Shown: in pieces, positions 33,333-42,996 of the stretch | How the letters are laid out: each line of letters opens with the position of its first letter | Numbering within the stretch: the first letter of the stretch is position 1 | NCBI GenBank assembly: GCA_025128135.1 | Contig: JAHLYW010000046.1 | Location: forward strand, 297,605 to 361,604 | Direction of reading: 5' to 3' | Length of the DNA stretch: 64,000 nt | Origin: Synechococcus sp. CS-1325 | GTDB lineage: Bacteria > Cyanobacteriota > Cyanobacteriia > PCC-6307 > Cyanobiaceae | The notes under the pieces: generated by a model | Told to the model about the DNA's origin: nothing | The model's input: the letters and a program-made list of their open reading frames with translations, nothing else | The model's database searches: none | Program-made: the position numbers and the translations under genes

Positions 33333-34055
33333 TCAGCTGACGACTCGCTGTTGCAGAGCGGGATGGCAGAGCAGGGCATCCATCAGCCGCACTCCCCGCA
33401 ACTGGTTGACCAGGGGCATGTGTCCTTCCGGCGCCTCCAGGGACCAGGTGAATCCGGATGGATAGCGGGTCCAGACCCCGCCGGTTTTCCAGCCCAGCTT
33501 CGGCCACAGCAGCGGCCAGCGTCCGCCGACGCTGCGCAGCAGGCGAGCCTGGACTGAGAATCCGAATCGCCCGAGCGAATAGCAATTCCAGAGCCGGTCG
33601 AGGCTCACCAGATCCAGGCCCTCGATCGGTGCCACCTCGCTGAAATAGACATAGCCGCGACCTTCGGCCGCAGGCCCGGCCAGCTGGCGCAGGATGGCAC
33701 TGGTGAGCCGGTCGGCCTCCTCGAAGGCCTTGCCCATCAGGGCGCTCTGCAGGGGCAGATAGTCGATGCCCTGGGCCGTGCCGAGCTCCAGCCAGCCCTG
33801 GGGATAGCGGCAGAGGAAGTCACTGGCCAGGGCATCCTGCTCCTTCAGCAGCAGGTGGATCAGGGTGCCGGCCACCCAGTCGTCACCGCTGGCATCGAGA
33901 TGCCCGAGGCTGTCGATGAGCAGGGGACGGAGCTCGGCGGCCCGGGCGTCGAGCTGGTCGAGAAGGCTGCGCCGCTGCCGTTGCGAGCTGGTCAGAAACC
34001 GTTCCAGCAGCTCTTCGGCGCTGATGGTGGTGGAGGCGGATGGTCCTGAGAGCAT
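33333..34055 (-). CDS. gun4: GUN4 domain protein, Mg-chelatase regulator
   Basis: GUN4 binds protoporphyrin IX and Mg-protoporphyrin and stimulates Mg-chelatase at the start of the chlorophyll branch. The 240-residue protein has an N-terminal helical domain and then the GUN4 core with LDRLWNCYSLGRFGFSVQ and APEGHMPL. The start is the ATG at 34053-34055; the upstream frame is not conserved. It diverges from selU across 71 bases. It acts in the same pathway as ChlP, encoded at 2 kb. Cyanobacteria carry several GUN4-domain proteins, so it could be a paralogue. Confidence 0.9.
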   Translation of the reverse strand: MLSGPSASTTISAEELLERFLTSSQRQRRSLLDQLDARAAELRPLLIDSLGHLDASGDDWVAGTLIHLLLKEQDALASDFLCRYPQGWLELGTAQGIDYLPLQSALMGKAFEEADRLTSAILRQLAGPAAEGRGYVYFSEVAPIEGLDLVSLDRLWNCYSLGRFGFSVQARLLRSVGGRWPLLWPKLGWKTGGVWTRYPSGFTWSLEAPEGHMPLVNQLRGVRLMDALLCHPALQQRVVS

Positions 34056-34126
34056 GACGTTCAGCCAGCCTGATCGGGGCCAGCGTGGGTCCACTATGTC
34101 AGGACAGGTCGGTCCGGGTCGGGGGG

Positions 34127-35200
34127 ATGGCGGTGCGGCTGGCGATCGAGCCATTTCTGGCCGCCCCGGGGCCGCTGCTCGATGGGCGCAGTCCGGCCGA
34201 GTTCGAGCGGGGCCATATCCCCGGTGCCCACAGCCTGCCCCTGTTCAGCGATTCCGAACGGGCCGAGATCGGCACTCTGTTTAAGCAGCAGGGTCGGACG
34301 GCGGCCGTCCAGCTCGGTCTCGCCCGGGTCGGCCCCCGGCTGGCCGAGCTGGGGGAGGCCCTGCGGATGCGCTACGAGGGCCAGCCGCTGCGGATTCATT
34401 GCTGGCGTGGTGGCCTGCGTTCCGCCAGCCTCGGCTGGCTGGCCGAGACGCTTGATCTGCCGGTGCTGCTGCTGGAGGGTGGTTACAAGGCCTACCGGCA
34501 GTGGGTGCTGGCTCGCTTTGAGCAGCCCTGGCCGCTGCGCCTGCTGGCGGGCCGCACCGGCACCGGCAAGACCGATCTGCTGCTGGAGCTGGCCCGGCGC
34601 GGCGTGGCGGTGGTGGACCTGGAGGGGCTGGCCCACCATCGGGGCAGCAGCTTCGGTGGCCTGGGCCAGCCGCCCCAACCGAGCACCGAGCACTACGAGA
34701 ATCGGCTGGCCCACCAGTTGAACCAGCTGGCCGAGGCCGCTGAGATCTGGTTGGAAGCCGAGAGTGTTCAGGTGGGCCGCTGCCGGATTCCGGCCGGGCT
34801 CTGGCGGCAGATGCAGACGGCGCCCCGGCTGGAGCTGCGTCGCCCGCTTGAGGAGCGGGTACGGCGGCTGGTGGAGGTGTATGGGGGGCAGGATGGCGCA
34901 GCCCTTGCCGAGGCCACCGCTCGGATCGCCAAGCGACTGGGACCGGAGCGAACCAAGGCGGCCCTGGCGGCGATCGCTGCCGGGGATTGGGCAGAGGCCT
35001 GTCGCCAGATGCTGGATTATTACGACCGTTGTTACGACCACGATGCCCGGCGAGCACCGGCGCAACAGGCCACCCTCCAGCTCTCTGGGTCGTCTTCGCC
35101 GTCTTTGTCGCCGGTGGCCTGGATCGAGCTCGGAGTCTGGCCTGAGCCGACTGTGGCGGAGTTGTTGCTGAACCAGGGCCGGATCAGTCGTGCTGTTTAG
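34127..35200 (+). CDS. selU: tRNA 2-selenouridine/geranyl-2-thiouridine synthase SelU (MnmH)
   Basis: SelU replaces sulfur by selenium, through a geranylated intermediate, at the wobble 2-thiouridine of certain tRNAs. The 357-residue protein has an N-terminal rhodanese domain with the catalytic cysteine Cys92 in HCWRGGLRS and a C-terminal P-loop domain with GRTGTGKTD at about 142-150. The ATG at 34127 begins the conserved part. No selD gene is visible in the window. Psb28 follows 24 bases later. Confidence 0.94.
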   Translation: MAVRLAIEPFLAAPGPLLDGRSPAEFERGHIPGAHSLPLFSDSERAEIGTLFKQQGRTAAVQLGLARVGPRLAELGEALRMRYEGQPLRIHCWRGGLRSASLGWLAETLDLPVLLLEGGYKAYRQWVLARFEQPWPLRLLAGRTGTGKTDLLLELARRGVAVVDLEGLAHHRGSSFGGLGQPPQPSTEHYENRLAHQLNQLAEAAEIWLEAESVQVGRCRIPAGLWRQMQTAPRLELRRPLEERVRRLVEVYGGQDGAALAEATARIAKRLGPERTKAALAAIAAGDWAEACRQMLDYYDRCYDHDARRAPAQQATLQLSGSSSPSLSPVAWIELGVWPEPTVAELLLNQGRISRAV

Positions 35201-35224
35201 GATCGGCGTTTGTTGCCTCCTCCG

Positions 35225-35626
35225 ATGACTGCCATTCAGTTTTTTCGTGGGGTGGATGAACCGGTGGTTCCCGATATCCGCCTGACCCGGTCCCGCGACG
35301 GACGCACCGGCCAGGCGCTGTTCGTGTTCGAGGAGCCGGCGGCCCTCGCTCCGGAAACCATGGGCGACATCACCGGGATGTTTCTGCTCGATGAAGAGGG
35401 TGAGCTGGTCACGCGAGATGTGAACGCCCGCTTCGTGAATGGCCGCGCCAGCGCCATCGAGGCCACCTACACCTGGAAGACCGAGGAGGATTTCGATCGG
35501 TTCATGCGGTTTGCCGATCGCTATGCCGCCGGCCATGGCCTCGGCTTCGCCGAGAAGGACGATGAGCCGGCAGACGATCAGCCCGAGCCCGAGCCCGAGC
35601 CGGCGCCGGAGCCGGAAGCAGGTTGA
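35225..35626 (+). CDS. psb28: Photosystem II assembly factor Psb28
   Basis: Psb28 binds the cytoplasmic side of CP47 in photosystem II assembly intermediates. Residues 1-112 match the family with [22 protein letters not shown] and [21 protein letters not shown]. Residues 113-133 are an added acidic proline-rich tail with PEPEPEP repeats, coded by a CCCGAG-type hexamer. The ATG at 35225 fits the family start. The stop overlaps a TTG start of the next gene (TTGA). Confidence 0.94.
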   Translation: MTAIQFFRGVDEPVVPDIRLTRSRDGRTGQALFVFEEPAALAPETMGDITGMFLLDEEGELVTRDVNARFVNGRASAIEATYTWKTEEDFDRFMRFADRYAAGHGLGFAEKDDEPADDQPEPEPEPAPEPEAG

Positions 35627-36711
35627 AATTCGGGCAGTGGCTGGGTCTGGCCGGCACCGCGGCGGCCGTCGCGCTGCTCTGGAGCCTGCGTGATGTGCTC
35701 GTGCAGGTGTTCGCCGCCATCGTGCTGGCGATGGCGCTCTGCACGCTGGTGGGGTTCGTGCGCCGGCAACTCGGCTGCGGCCGTCCGCTTGCCCTGCTGC
35801 TGAGCCTGCTGGGTCTGCTGGTGCTGCTGGTGCTGGCCGTCACCGTGCTGATCCCCCCCTTCGCCGCCCAGTTCGCCGAACTGCTCACCAAGGTGCCTGC
35901 CGCCGCGGAGCTCCTGCTGGCAATGGCCCGCAGCGCCCTCACCGAGGCTGCCCGGATGATTTACGGGCGCCAGGACGCCACCCTCGAGCTGGATTGGTTT
36001 CAGCAGTTCCAGCAGCTGCTGCCCAGCGGTTCCGAGGGCAGCGCTGCCCTGGCCAGCGGCCTTGGCGAGGGACTCGGCCGCCTGCTCGGCCTGGCCGGCA
36101 ACCTCGGGGGGGGGCTGCTGCAACTGCTGTTCGTCGTGGCGGTGAGTGTGATGGTGGCGGTGCAACCCACCGCCTACCGGGATGTGGCGGTGCTGCTGAT
36201 TCCGTCGTTCTACCGACGCCGCTTCCGCCAGGTGCTGGATGGCTGCGGAACCGCCCTGAGCGACTGGATGGTCGGTGTGCTGATCAGCTCCTGCTGCGTG
36301 GCCCTGCTCTCGGGGATCGGCCTGATGCTGCTCGGCGTGAAACTGGTGGTGGCCAATGCCCTGCTGGCCGGGCTGCTGAACGTGATCCCCAACGTCGGCC
36401 CCACCTTGAGCACGATTTTCCCGGTTTCGGTGGCCCTGCTGGATGCCCCCTGGAAGGCGTTGGCCGTGATCGGCCTATACCTGGTGATTCAGCACCTGGA
36501 GAGCTATCTGATCACGCCATCGGTGATGCAGCACCAGCTCAGCCTCCTGCCTGGCCTCACCCTGACGGCCCAGTTCCTGTTCACGGTGCTGTTCGGCCCC
36601 CTGGGGCTGCTGCTCGCCCTGCCGATGGCGGTGTGCCTGCAGGTGATCGTGCGGGAGGTGCTGATCCATGACGTGCTCGATCCCTGGAAACGCCAGCGGT
36701 CGCTGGGATGA
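35623..36711 (+). CDS. AI-2E family permease, first copy
   Basis: This 362-residue membrane protein belongs to the AI-2 exporter (PerM/TqsA) superfamily. It has three N-terminal helices, an extramembrane region at about 75-150 and five C-terminal helices with the signature [18 protein letters not shown]. The substrate in cyanobacteria is unknown; members export AI-2, drive Na+/H+ exchange or act otherwise. The start is the TTG overlapping the psb28 stop. It overlaps the second copy by four bases. Confidence 0.88.
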   Translation: MKFGQWLGLAGTAAAVALLWSLRDVLVQVFAAIVLAMALCTLVGFVRRQLGCGRPLALLLSLLGLLVLLVLAVTVLIPPFAAQFAELLTKVPAAAELLLAMARSALTEAARMIYGRQDATLELDWFQQFQQLLPSGSEGSAALASGLGEGLGRLLGLAGNLGGGLLQLLFVVAVSVMVAVQPTAYRDVAVLLIPSFYRRRFRQVLDGCGTALSDWMVGVLISSCCVALLSGIGLMLLGVKLVVANALLAGLLNVIPNVGPTLSTIFPVSVALLDAPWKALAVIGLYLVIQHLESYLITPSVMQHQLSLLPGLTLTAQFLFTVLFGPLGLLLALPMAVCLQVIVREVLIHDVLDPWKRQRSLG

Positions 36712-37721
36712 CCAGCCGCACCCTGCTGGGTTGCCTGGCACTTGTGGTGCTCGGGCTGTTGCTCTGGGAGCTGCGCTGGGTGCTGCTGGTGCTGTTCGGC
36801 GCCGTGGTTCTGGCCGTTGCCCTTGATGTGCCGGTGACCCAGTTGCGGCGCCGCCTGCCGCTCAACCGGCCTGCCGCCCTCGCCCTGGTGCTGCTGATGC
36901 TGGCTTTGCTGGGCTGGAAGGTGTCGGAGCTGCTGCTGCCTGAGCTGGTGCAGCAGGCCAATGAATTCACCCAGCTGGTGCCGGTGCTGATCCAGCGGCT
37001 CGGTGCCCTGGCCGGCCAGTTCCGGGGTCTGCAGACCCTCGAGACGCAACTGCTTGATCTGGGCAGCTGGGACCGGCTACAGCCACTGGGTTCCCAGTTG
37101 CTCGGGGTGGCGGGCAGCACCGCCAACACCACGATCCAGCTGCTGCTGATGGGCCTGCTCGCCGTGCTGCTCGCCCTTGATCCCCGCAGCCACCAGCGCC
37201 TGCTGATCGCCGCCACCCCCCGCTTCTACCGCCCGGCGATGCAGGGCTTGCTGCACGACTGCCGCCAGGCCCTCGGCGGCTGGCTGGCGGGCATGACGGT
37301 TTCGGCCCTGACTGTGTTCGTGCTCACCTGGGCGGGCCTGGCCCTGCTGAAGGTGCCGCTGGCCCTGCTCAGCGGCCTGGTCTGCGGCCTGCTCACCTTC
37401 GTGCCCACGATCGGCCCGACCGTGGCAACCCTGCTGCCGATGGCCGTTGCCCTGCTGATCTCTCCGGCCAAGGTGGTGCAGGTGCTGATTCTGCGGTTGT
37501 TTCTCCAGAACGTCGAGGCCTTCGTTCTCACCCCCGTGCTGCTGAGTCGCACCGTGAATCTGCTCCCCACCGTTGCCCTGATGGCCCAGCTCAGCCTCGG
37601 AGCCCTGCTGGGACTGCCGGGAGTCCTGCTGGGTCTGCCCCTGGTGGTGGTGATTCAGGTGGTCTGTCAGCGGGTGCTGGTGGAGCAGATCATGGATCGC
37701 TGGACCCTGCCGGGCGGCTAG
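36708..37721 (+). CDS. AI-2E family permease, second copy
   Basis: This 337-residue protein has the same layout as its upstream neighbour and the equivalent signature LLTFVPTIGPTVATLLPM. It is therefore a tandem paralogue, but the two sequences have diverged strongly. The ATG overlaps the first gene's stop (ATGA), so both are made from one mRNA and could form a heteromeric complex. Its last 32 bases overlap a small minus-strand gene. Confidence 0.88.
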   Translation: MTSRTLLGCLALVVLGLLLWELRWVLLVLFGAVVLAVALDVPVTQLRRRLPLNRPAALALVLLMLALLGWKVSELLLPELVQQANEFTQLVPVLIQRLGALAGQFRGLQTLETQLLDLGSWDRLQPLGSQLLGVAGSTANTTIQLLLMGLLAVLLALDPRSHQRLLIAATPRFYRPAMQGLLHDCRQALGGWLAGMTVSALTVFVLTWAGLALLKVPLALLSGLVCGLLTFVPTIGPTVATLLPMAVALLISPAKVVQVLILRLFLQNVEAFVLTPVLLSRTVNLLPTVALMAQLSLGALLGLPGVLLGLPLVVVIQVVCQRVLVEQIMDRWTLPGG

Positions 37722-37920
37722 CTGCCGGCTTCTGGCGGTAGCGACGGATCAGATCCGGTGCGAGCAGCAGCACCGCCACAGCCAGGGGATGCTGAACCAG
37801 GGCGGCCCGGAGCGTGACCCAGGTGAAGTGATCGCTGATCAGCTGGAGTTCCGCCCGCAGGTCCCAGAGCGCCAGCAGGATCAGCAGCACCGGCATCAGC
37901 GGCAGGCGCAGGCGCCTCAT
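37690..37920 (-). CDS. Small membrane protein downstream of secDF, 76 residues
   Basis: The product begins MRRLRLPLMPVLLILLALWD with a hydrophobic helix at about 6-20. A second hydrophobic stretch at about 46-56 and a basic C-terminus (DLIRRYRQK) follow. I do not recognise a named family. Its ATG overlaps the secF stop by four bases (ATGA), so it is probably co-translated with secF. A role linked to SecDF is an inference from this position only. Confidence 0.68.
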   Translation of the reverse strand: MRRLRLPLMPVLLILLALWDLRAELQLISDHFTWVTLRAALVQHPLAVAVLLLAPDLIRRYRQKPAASRPAGSSDP

Positions 37921-38894
37921 GCCGCGCTCCGGGCGGGGCTGGGGGCGTTGAACAGGGGAAGCAGGGTTGGCGCCACACCGATGCTCGACCAGCTGCCGAC
38001 GGCAATGCCGACCGTGAGCGCCACGGCGAACCAGAACAGGCTGCTGCCGCCGAAGAAGATCACCGCCAGCAGCGGCAGCAGGGTGGTGAGCGAGGTGTAG
38101 AGGGAGCGGGTGAGGGTGGCATCGACGGCCACATCCACCTGATCGGCGACCGGGAGCTGGCCCAGGCTGGTTTTCTGTTCGCGGATCCGGTCGAACACCA
38201 CCACCGTGTCGTTGACGGAATAACCGGCGACGGTGACCAGCGAGACGGCGAACAGGGAATCCACCTCGATGCCCAGCAGCAGCCCCAGCCAGGCGAAGAC
38301 CCCGCAGGTGATCAGCACGTCGTGGGCCAGGCAGACCAGGGCGAGAAAGGCGAAGACCCGGTCGTAGCGAAAGGTGATGTAGGCCGCGATCGCCGCGAAG
38401 CTCACCAGCAGGGAAATCACGCTGCTCTGAAGCAGCTGGGATCCCAGTGTGGGGCCGATCGTGTTGATCGCGGTGCCGGCGGAGTCGAGCGGGCCGATGG
38501 CAGTGGTGAAGTCGGCAATCACCGCTGCGCTCTGCTCAGGGCTGAGGGCGGGCAGCCGCAGCAGCAGGGAGCGGCCGCCATCGAGAACCTGGACACTGGC
38601 GCTGCCGAGGTTCGGTGCCCGCTCCAGGTCTTCCGGTGGCAGTGCCAGATCGGCGAGCCGCTGCTGCATGGCCGGAGCCGTCAGCGGAGCGCAGGCTGCT
38701 TCGCAGATCCGCTCCAGCTGAATCTGGGTGCCACCGGTGAAATCAAGGCCGGGCCGGAGCGGGAAGCCGATCGACGGGTTCAGCCAGCTGAGGGCCAGGC
38801 CAACGACGCTGAGCAGGCAGGCCAGCCCCGATCCCAGCCAGGCGAGGCGCCGGTAGCGGCTGATCCGAAAACGGGGGGAGGGACTGTGGGTCAC
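37917..38894 (-). CDS. secF: Protein translocase subunit SecF
   Basis: SecF pairs with SecD to pull secreted proteins through SecYEG using proton motive force. The 325-residue protein has six membrane helices and the family segments PGLDFTGGTQIQL, GYSVNDTVVVFDRIRE and RSLYTSLTTLLPLLA. The GTG at 38892-38894 is the start. SecD is directly upstream with a 19-base gap. Confidence 0.97.
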   Translation of the reverse strand: MTHSPSPRFRISRYRRLAWLGSGLACLLSVVGLALSWLNPSIGFPLRPGLDFTGGTQIQLERICEAACAPLTAPAMQQRLADLALPPEDLERAPNLGSASVQVLDGGRSLLLRLPALSPEQSAAVIADFTTAIGPLDSAGTAINTIGPTLGSQLLQSSVISLLVSFAAIAAYITFRYDRVFAFLALVCLAHDVLITCGVFAWLGLLLGIEVDSLFAVSLVTVAGYSVNDTVVVFDRIREQKTSLGQLPVADQVDVAVDATLTRSLYTSLTTLLPLLAVIFFGGSSLFWFAVALTVGIAVGSWSSIGVAPTLLPLFNAPSPARSAA

Positions 38895-38913
38895 AGGCTG
38901 GAGGTGGGGGGGC

Positions 38914-40428
38914 TCAGGCCACGCCGGCGGGAAGCTGGGTGGCGGGCAGGAAGTAGGTGGGGCGTCGCAGGGCTGGATAGCTCATCAGCAGGCGCAGCAG
39001 GGTGCGGGTGCAGGTGAGGGCAGTGAACAGGCTGAGCAGCAGGCCGATCGCCAGGGTGACGGCAAACCCCTTGATCAGCCCGGTTCCGAGCATGAACAGC
39101 GCCAGGCAACTGATCAGGCCGGTGACATGGCCATCGAGGATCGAGCTGAAGGCCAGGGAAAAGCCCGTGTCGATCGAACGGATCAGGGTGTTGCCGCTGC
39201 GCAGTTCCTCCTTGACCCGCTCGAAGATCAGCACGTTGGCATCCACCGCCATGCCGACGCTGAGGATGAAGCCGGCGATGCCGGGCAGGGTGAGGGTGAC
39301 GGGAATCAGGGAATAGACCGCCAGGTTGAAGAGGGCATAGAGGCTGAGGGCAAGCACCGCCACGGCCCCGGGCAGCCGGTAGACCACCACCATGAATACC
39401 CCCACCAGCAGCAAGCCGATCAGGGCGGCGGTGAGGCTGGTGCGGATGTTCTCGGCACCGAGCGACGGGCCGACCGTGCGGACCTCCACAATCCTGACCG
39501 GCAGGGGCAGGGAGCCGCCGCGCAGTTGCACCTCCAGATCCCGGGCCTCCTCAGCCGTGAAGTTTCCGGTGATGCTCGCCGCGCCGCCGGTGATGCCGGC
39601 CGCGGCGAATTCCTGGCTGACGCTGGCCTCGCTGATCGAGCGGCCATCCAGCACGATGCCCAGCAAGCGGTCTGTTCCGGCGATCGACTGGGTGAGCCGG
39701 GCGAAGGCCTCACCCCCCTCCCGGTTGAAGCCGAGGGTGACATCCCAGCCGGGGCCGTTGCTCTGCTGCTGGCGCCCCGCCGTGACCAATCCCTTGCCGG
39801 TCAGGCTGGCTGGTTCGTAGAGGGCGACCACCCGCTTGTTCACCTCTTCCAGCAGGGCCTTGATCTGGTCGGCCTCGCCGGCACCTGCCGGCACCTTCAC
39901 GCCCAGGCCATCGAGGGCCTTGGCCAGTTCAGCGGCGGGGAAGCTGGCCGGTGGCGGTGGGGTCTGGCCGGATGGCAGACCCCCTTCAGGAGTGGCCGGG
40001 CTGCGTCGCTCAAGCCGGGCCAGCACCGCTTCGGCCTGGCGCTTCAGGCGCAGCAGCCCCTGCATCTCCTGTTCGGTGCCGGGCTTCTGGGCGCGGAACT
40101 CAAGCAGGGCCGTGGTGCCCAGCACCTTGGCGGCCCGGGTCGGATCCTGTTCACCGGGCAGCTGGAGCAGCAACTGGTCGTCGCCCACGGTCTGGAGGGT
40201 GGATTCCGCCACGCCCAGGCCGTTGATGCGGCGATCGAGCACGTCCTTGACGGCCTCCAGCTGTTCCCGCTGCACCTTGGTGATCGCACCGGCGGGCAGC
40301 ACCTGCAGGGTGAGTTGGCTGCCGCCCCGCAGATCAAGACCAAGCTGGAGCGGGAAGGCGGCAAGCACCGCGCCGGCGGCGATCGCCAGGGCCAGGATCA
40401 GGGCCAACCACCCCTGTTGACGTGCCAT
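38914..40428 (-). CDS. secD: Protein translocase subunit SecD
   Basis: SecD is the large partner of SecF in the Sec translocase. The 504-residue protein has an N-terminal helix and LGLDLRGGSQLTLQV. A large periplasmic domain follows, with a Pro-rich insert near residues 160-180, and then five helices with ALIGLLLVGVFM and SVGMAVDANVLIFERVKEEL. The ATG at 40426-40428 is one base from the pdhB stop, so it belongs to the same transcription unit. Confidence 0.97.
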   Translation of the reverse strand: MARQQGWLALILALAIAAGAVLAAFPLQLGLDLRGGSQLTLQVLPAGAITKVQREQLEAVKDVLDRRINGLGVAESTLQTVGDDQLLLQLPGEQDPTRAAKVLGTTALLEFRAQKPGTEQEMQGLLRLKRQAEAVLARLERRSPATPEGGLPSGQTPPPPASFPAAELAKALDGLGVKVPAGAGEADQIKALLEEVNKRVVALYEPASLTGKGLVTAGRQQQSNGPGWDVTLGFNREGGEAFARLTQSIAGTDRLLGIVLDGRSISEASVSQEFAAAGITGGAASITGNFTAEEARDLEVQLRGGSLPLPVRIVEVRTVGPSLGAENIRTSLTAALIGLLLVGVFMVVVYRLPGAVAVLALSLYALFNLAVYSLIPVTLTLPGIAGFILSVGMAVDANVLIFERVKEELRSGNTLIRSIDTGFSLAFSSILDGHVTGLISCLALFMLGTGLIKGFAVTLAIGLLLSLFTALTCTRTLLRLLMSYPALRRPTYFLPATQLPAGVA

Positions 40429-40429
40429 C

Positions 40430-41413
40430 TCAGAACACGCCTGTCTTGAGCTGGGTGGCGGCCTTCACGATCTGATGGGGCTGAATGATCGTGAGATTCT
40501 CCAGGGCTCCGTTGTAGGGGGTGGGAATGTCCTGGCTGGAGAGCCGCAGGGGGCGGGCATCGAGATCATCGAAACAGTGTTCCGTGATCAGGGCGATCAG
40601 CTCGGCACCGATCCCACCGGTTTTCATGCATTCCTCCACCACCATCACCTTGTGGGTCTTGCGGATCGAGCGGGTGATCGTGTCGAGATCGAACGGCTTG
40701 AGGCTGATCAGGTCGATCAGTTCCACATCGACGCCCTCCGCCTCCAGCTGCTGCACCGCCTTGAGGCAGTGATGCCGCATCCGGGAATAGGTGAGGATCG
40801 TGACATCCTTGCCGGGCCGGACCACTTCGGCCTGGTCGAGGGCGCAGATGTAATCGCCTTCAGGAAGTTCTTCGCTGAGGTTGTAGAGCAGCACGTGCTC
40901 GAAGAAGAGCACGGGGTTGTTATCACGAATGGCGGCCTTCATCAGGCCCTTGGCATTGGTGGGAGTGCTGACCGCCACGATCTTGATGCCGGGCACCGCG
41001 TGAAAGTAGGCCTCGAGCCGCTGGCTGTGCTCCGCCCCGAGCTGACGACCCACGCCGCCGGGGCCTCGCACCACGGTGGGAATCGTGTAATTGCCGCCAC
41101 TGGTGTAGCGCAGCATCCCCATGTTGTTGGAGATCTGGTTGAAGGCGAGCAGCAGGAAGCCCATGTTCATGCCCTCCACGATCGGGCGCAGTCCTGTCAT
41201 GGCGGCTCCGACGGCCATGCCGGTGAAGCTGTTCTCGGCGATCGGGGTGTCGAGAACCCTCCATTCCCCGTATTTCTCGTAGAGATCCTTGGTGACCTTG
41301 TAGGAACCGCCGTACTGACCGACGTCTTCGCCGAACACGCAGACCATCGGGTCGCGGGCCATCTCTTCGTCGATGGCGTCACGCAGGGCGTTGAAGAGGA
41401 GCGTCTCGGCCAC
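40430..41413 (-). CDS. pdhB: Pyruvate dehydrogenase E1 component, beta subunit
   Basis: PdhB is the beta chain of the thiamine-diphosphate E1 enzyme that starts pyruvate oxidation to acetyl-CoA. The 327-residue protein has [16 protein letters not shown], the [22 protein letters not shown] segment and [15 protein letters not shown], typical of E1 beta. The start is a GTG at 41411-41413. The alpha subunit is not in the window, as is common in cyanobacteria. SecD follows directly. Confidence 0.96.
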   Translation of the reverse strand: MAETLLFNALRDAIDEEMARDPMVCVFGEDVGQYGGSYKVTKDLYEKYGEWRVLDTPIAENSFTGMAVGAAMTGLRPIVEGMNMGFLLLAFNQISNNMGMLRYTSGGNYTIPTVVRGPGGVGRQLGAEHSQRLEAYFHAVPGIKIVAVSTPTNAKGLMKAAIRDNNPVLFFEHVLLYNLSEELPEGDYICALDQAEVVRPGKDVTILTYSRMRHHCLKAVQQLEAEGVDVELIDLISLKPFDLDTITRSIRKTHKVMVVEECMKTGGIGAELIALITEHCFDDLDARPLRLSSQDIPTPYNGALENLTIIQPHQIVKAATQLKTGVF

Positions 41414-41489
41414 GGAAGGAGAGCGGACCCGGCTGCTGCCGGTGGAGCGGCCAACTTATCTCAGGCCGCCGGAGCAGGCTGCGGAAGCT

Positions 41490-41585
41490 TCAGCCGCCGG
41501 CGGCGAACGTGGCCAGCAGCAGAACGGAGAGCAGCATTCCCGGTGACAGCAGCAGGGCGAGCAGCCCGAGGTCGTGGGGGGTCAT
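41490..41585 (-). CDS. Hydrophobic 31-residue peptide
   Basis: From the ATG at 41583-41585 the product reads MTPHDLGLLALLLSPGM, then a second hydrophobic stretch ending in FAAGG. It is nearly all one membrane helix, of the size of small photosystem or cytochrome b6f subunits. I cannot match it to PetL, PetN, PsaM or Psb proteins. It sits between DUF3082 and pdhB on the same strand. No good ribosome-binding site is visible, so its status is open. Confidence 0.45.
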   Translation of the reverse strand: MTPHDLGLLALLLSPGMLLSVLLLATFAAGG

Positions 41586-41622
41586 CGCAGCAAGCAGGGG
41601 TGGGGGTGAAGCCTGGCTGAGC

Positions 41623-41946
41623 TTAGGAAGGCTTCTGCGCCTGGGCCGGCAGCAGGCTGCGGATGAACACAAGGAACAGGCCCAGGCCCACGAAGGCGCA
41701 GCTGAAGGTGGCCAGGAAGCTCATGCCGACGATCAGCGTCTTGAGCGCCGTGGCGATGCTCTGGGCAAACGGCTTGCTGTAGTGCGGCGGATGGAGTGCG
41801 TAATAGCCCACCACCCGCTGGCTCAGCAGCAGGAACATCCAGGCGAGCAGACCGCTGGTGAGCGCGCCGGAGAGGAAGCTGAGCGGCCCTTTGCGGACCG
41901 GCGGGGCCGGGCTGGTCTCGGCTGGCGATGGCGGCGAATCGCTCAT
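41623..41946 (-). CDS. DUF3082 membrane protein
   Basis: The 107-residue product has a Ser/Pro-rich N-terminus and two membrane helices (about 28-48 and 70-98), with the core [21 protein letters not shown] and [14 protein letters not shown] of the cyanobacterial/plastid DUF3082 family. The function is unknown. The ATG at 41944-41946 overlaps the ispE stop by four bases, so translation is coupled to that isoprenoid gene. Confidence 0.82.
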   Translation of the reverse strand: MSDSPPSPAETSPAPPVRKGPLSFLSGALTSGLLAWMFLLLSQRVVGYYALHPPHYSKPFAQSIATALKTLIVGMSFLATFSCAFVGLGLFLVFIRSLLPAQAQKPS

Positions 41947-42893
41947 GGGGATGGGGGCGGCCCCCCGGGGCGGGCCCCCATGCTGCTGCAGAGGCAACAC
42001 CAGGCGTCGAACCCCGCCGCGTCGAGGGCCTCACCGAGCTGGGATCGGGCCGCTTCGGCCTGCTCCAGATCGGCGAACAGGGCGAACAGGCTGGGTCCTG
42101 AGCCGCTCATCGCCACCCCCAGCTGGCCTTCGGCCTGGCGCAGCAGAGCCAGGCCCAGGCGCACGCTGGCCTGCTCCGGCTCGACCACCGCCTGCAGGTC
42201 GTTGCGGAGCGGTGGCAGGGCCCGCTCTCCCCGCAGGGCCGCGAGCAGGGGGCCGTGGCGCAGGTTGGAGCGGCGTTGCTCGAAATCGACTTCCTGCTGG
42301 AGGTAGAAGTCGCCGCGCAGCTCCCGGCAGCGGCCATAGGCCCAGGGGGTGGACACGCTTGCCGCCGGATCCTTGATCAGAAGCACCGCCAGCGGCCCGC
42401 CCGCACCGGGCTCCACCGGTTCCAGCCGCTCGCCCCGTCCGAAGCAGAGCTGGGTGCCGCCCACCAGGCAGAACGGCACGTCCGAGCCGAGTTCGGCCGC
42501 CAGGGCGCGCAGGTCGGCATCGCCCAGCCCCAGTTCCCAGAGCTGATTCAGCCCGAGCAGGGCCGCGGCACCGTCGCTGGAGCCACCGGCCAGGCCCGCT
42601 CCGATCGGAATGCGTTTGGTGAGGACCAGATCGGCGCCGAGTGAGGCTTGTCCGGTCTGCCGTCGCAACAGCTCCGCAGCCCGCACGATCAGGTTGGTGC
42701 CATCTGTGGGAAGACCCGGCTGATCACAGCTCAGGGACAGCACACCGTCGTGGCGGGCTGAGAGGGCCAGGCTGTCGGCCAGCTCAAGGCTCTGCATCAC
42801 CATGGCCAGCTCGTGGAAGCCATCGGGCCGCAGGCCAAGCACCTCCAGATGCAGGTTGATCTTGGCCGGGGCCAGGGCGTGCAGATCAGCCAT
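41943..42893 (-). CDS. ispE: 4-diphosphocytidyl-2-C-methyl-D-erythritol kinase
   Basis: IspE phosphorylates CDP-methylerythritol in the MEP pathway that makes the isoprenoid units used for carotenoids, chlorophyll phytol and quinones. The 316-residue GHMP kinase has [13 protein letters not shown] near the N-terminus and [21 protein letters not shown] as the ATP loop, plus [13 protein letters not shown]. The ATG at 42891-42893 is the family start; the frame upstream is not conserved. It lies 103 bases downstream of ksgA. Confidence 0.96.
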   Translation of the reverse strand: MADLHALAPAKINLHLEVLGLRPDGFHELAMVMQSLELADSLALSARHDGVLSLSCDQPGLPTDGTNLIVRAAELLRRQTGQASLGADLVLTKRIPIGAGLAGGSSDGAAALLGLNQLWELGLGDADLRALAAELGSDVPFCLVGGTQLCFGRGERLEPVEPGAGGPLAVLLIKDPAASVSTPWAYGRCRELRGDFYLQQEVDFEQRRSNLRHGPLLAALRGERALPPLRNDLQAVVEPEQASVRLGLALLRQAEGQLGVAMSGSGPSLFALFADLEQAEAARSQLGEALDAAGFDAWCCLCSSMGARPGGPPPSP

Positions 42894-42996
42894 GGGATGG
42901 CACGGGAGGGAAGACACGGGAACGGCGGGGCGGCATGGGCCTGGTCGGCCCGATTCAAACCCCCCGACCGTCCGTTCCAGTTCCTGGCGGGCTCCC

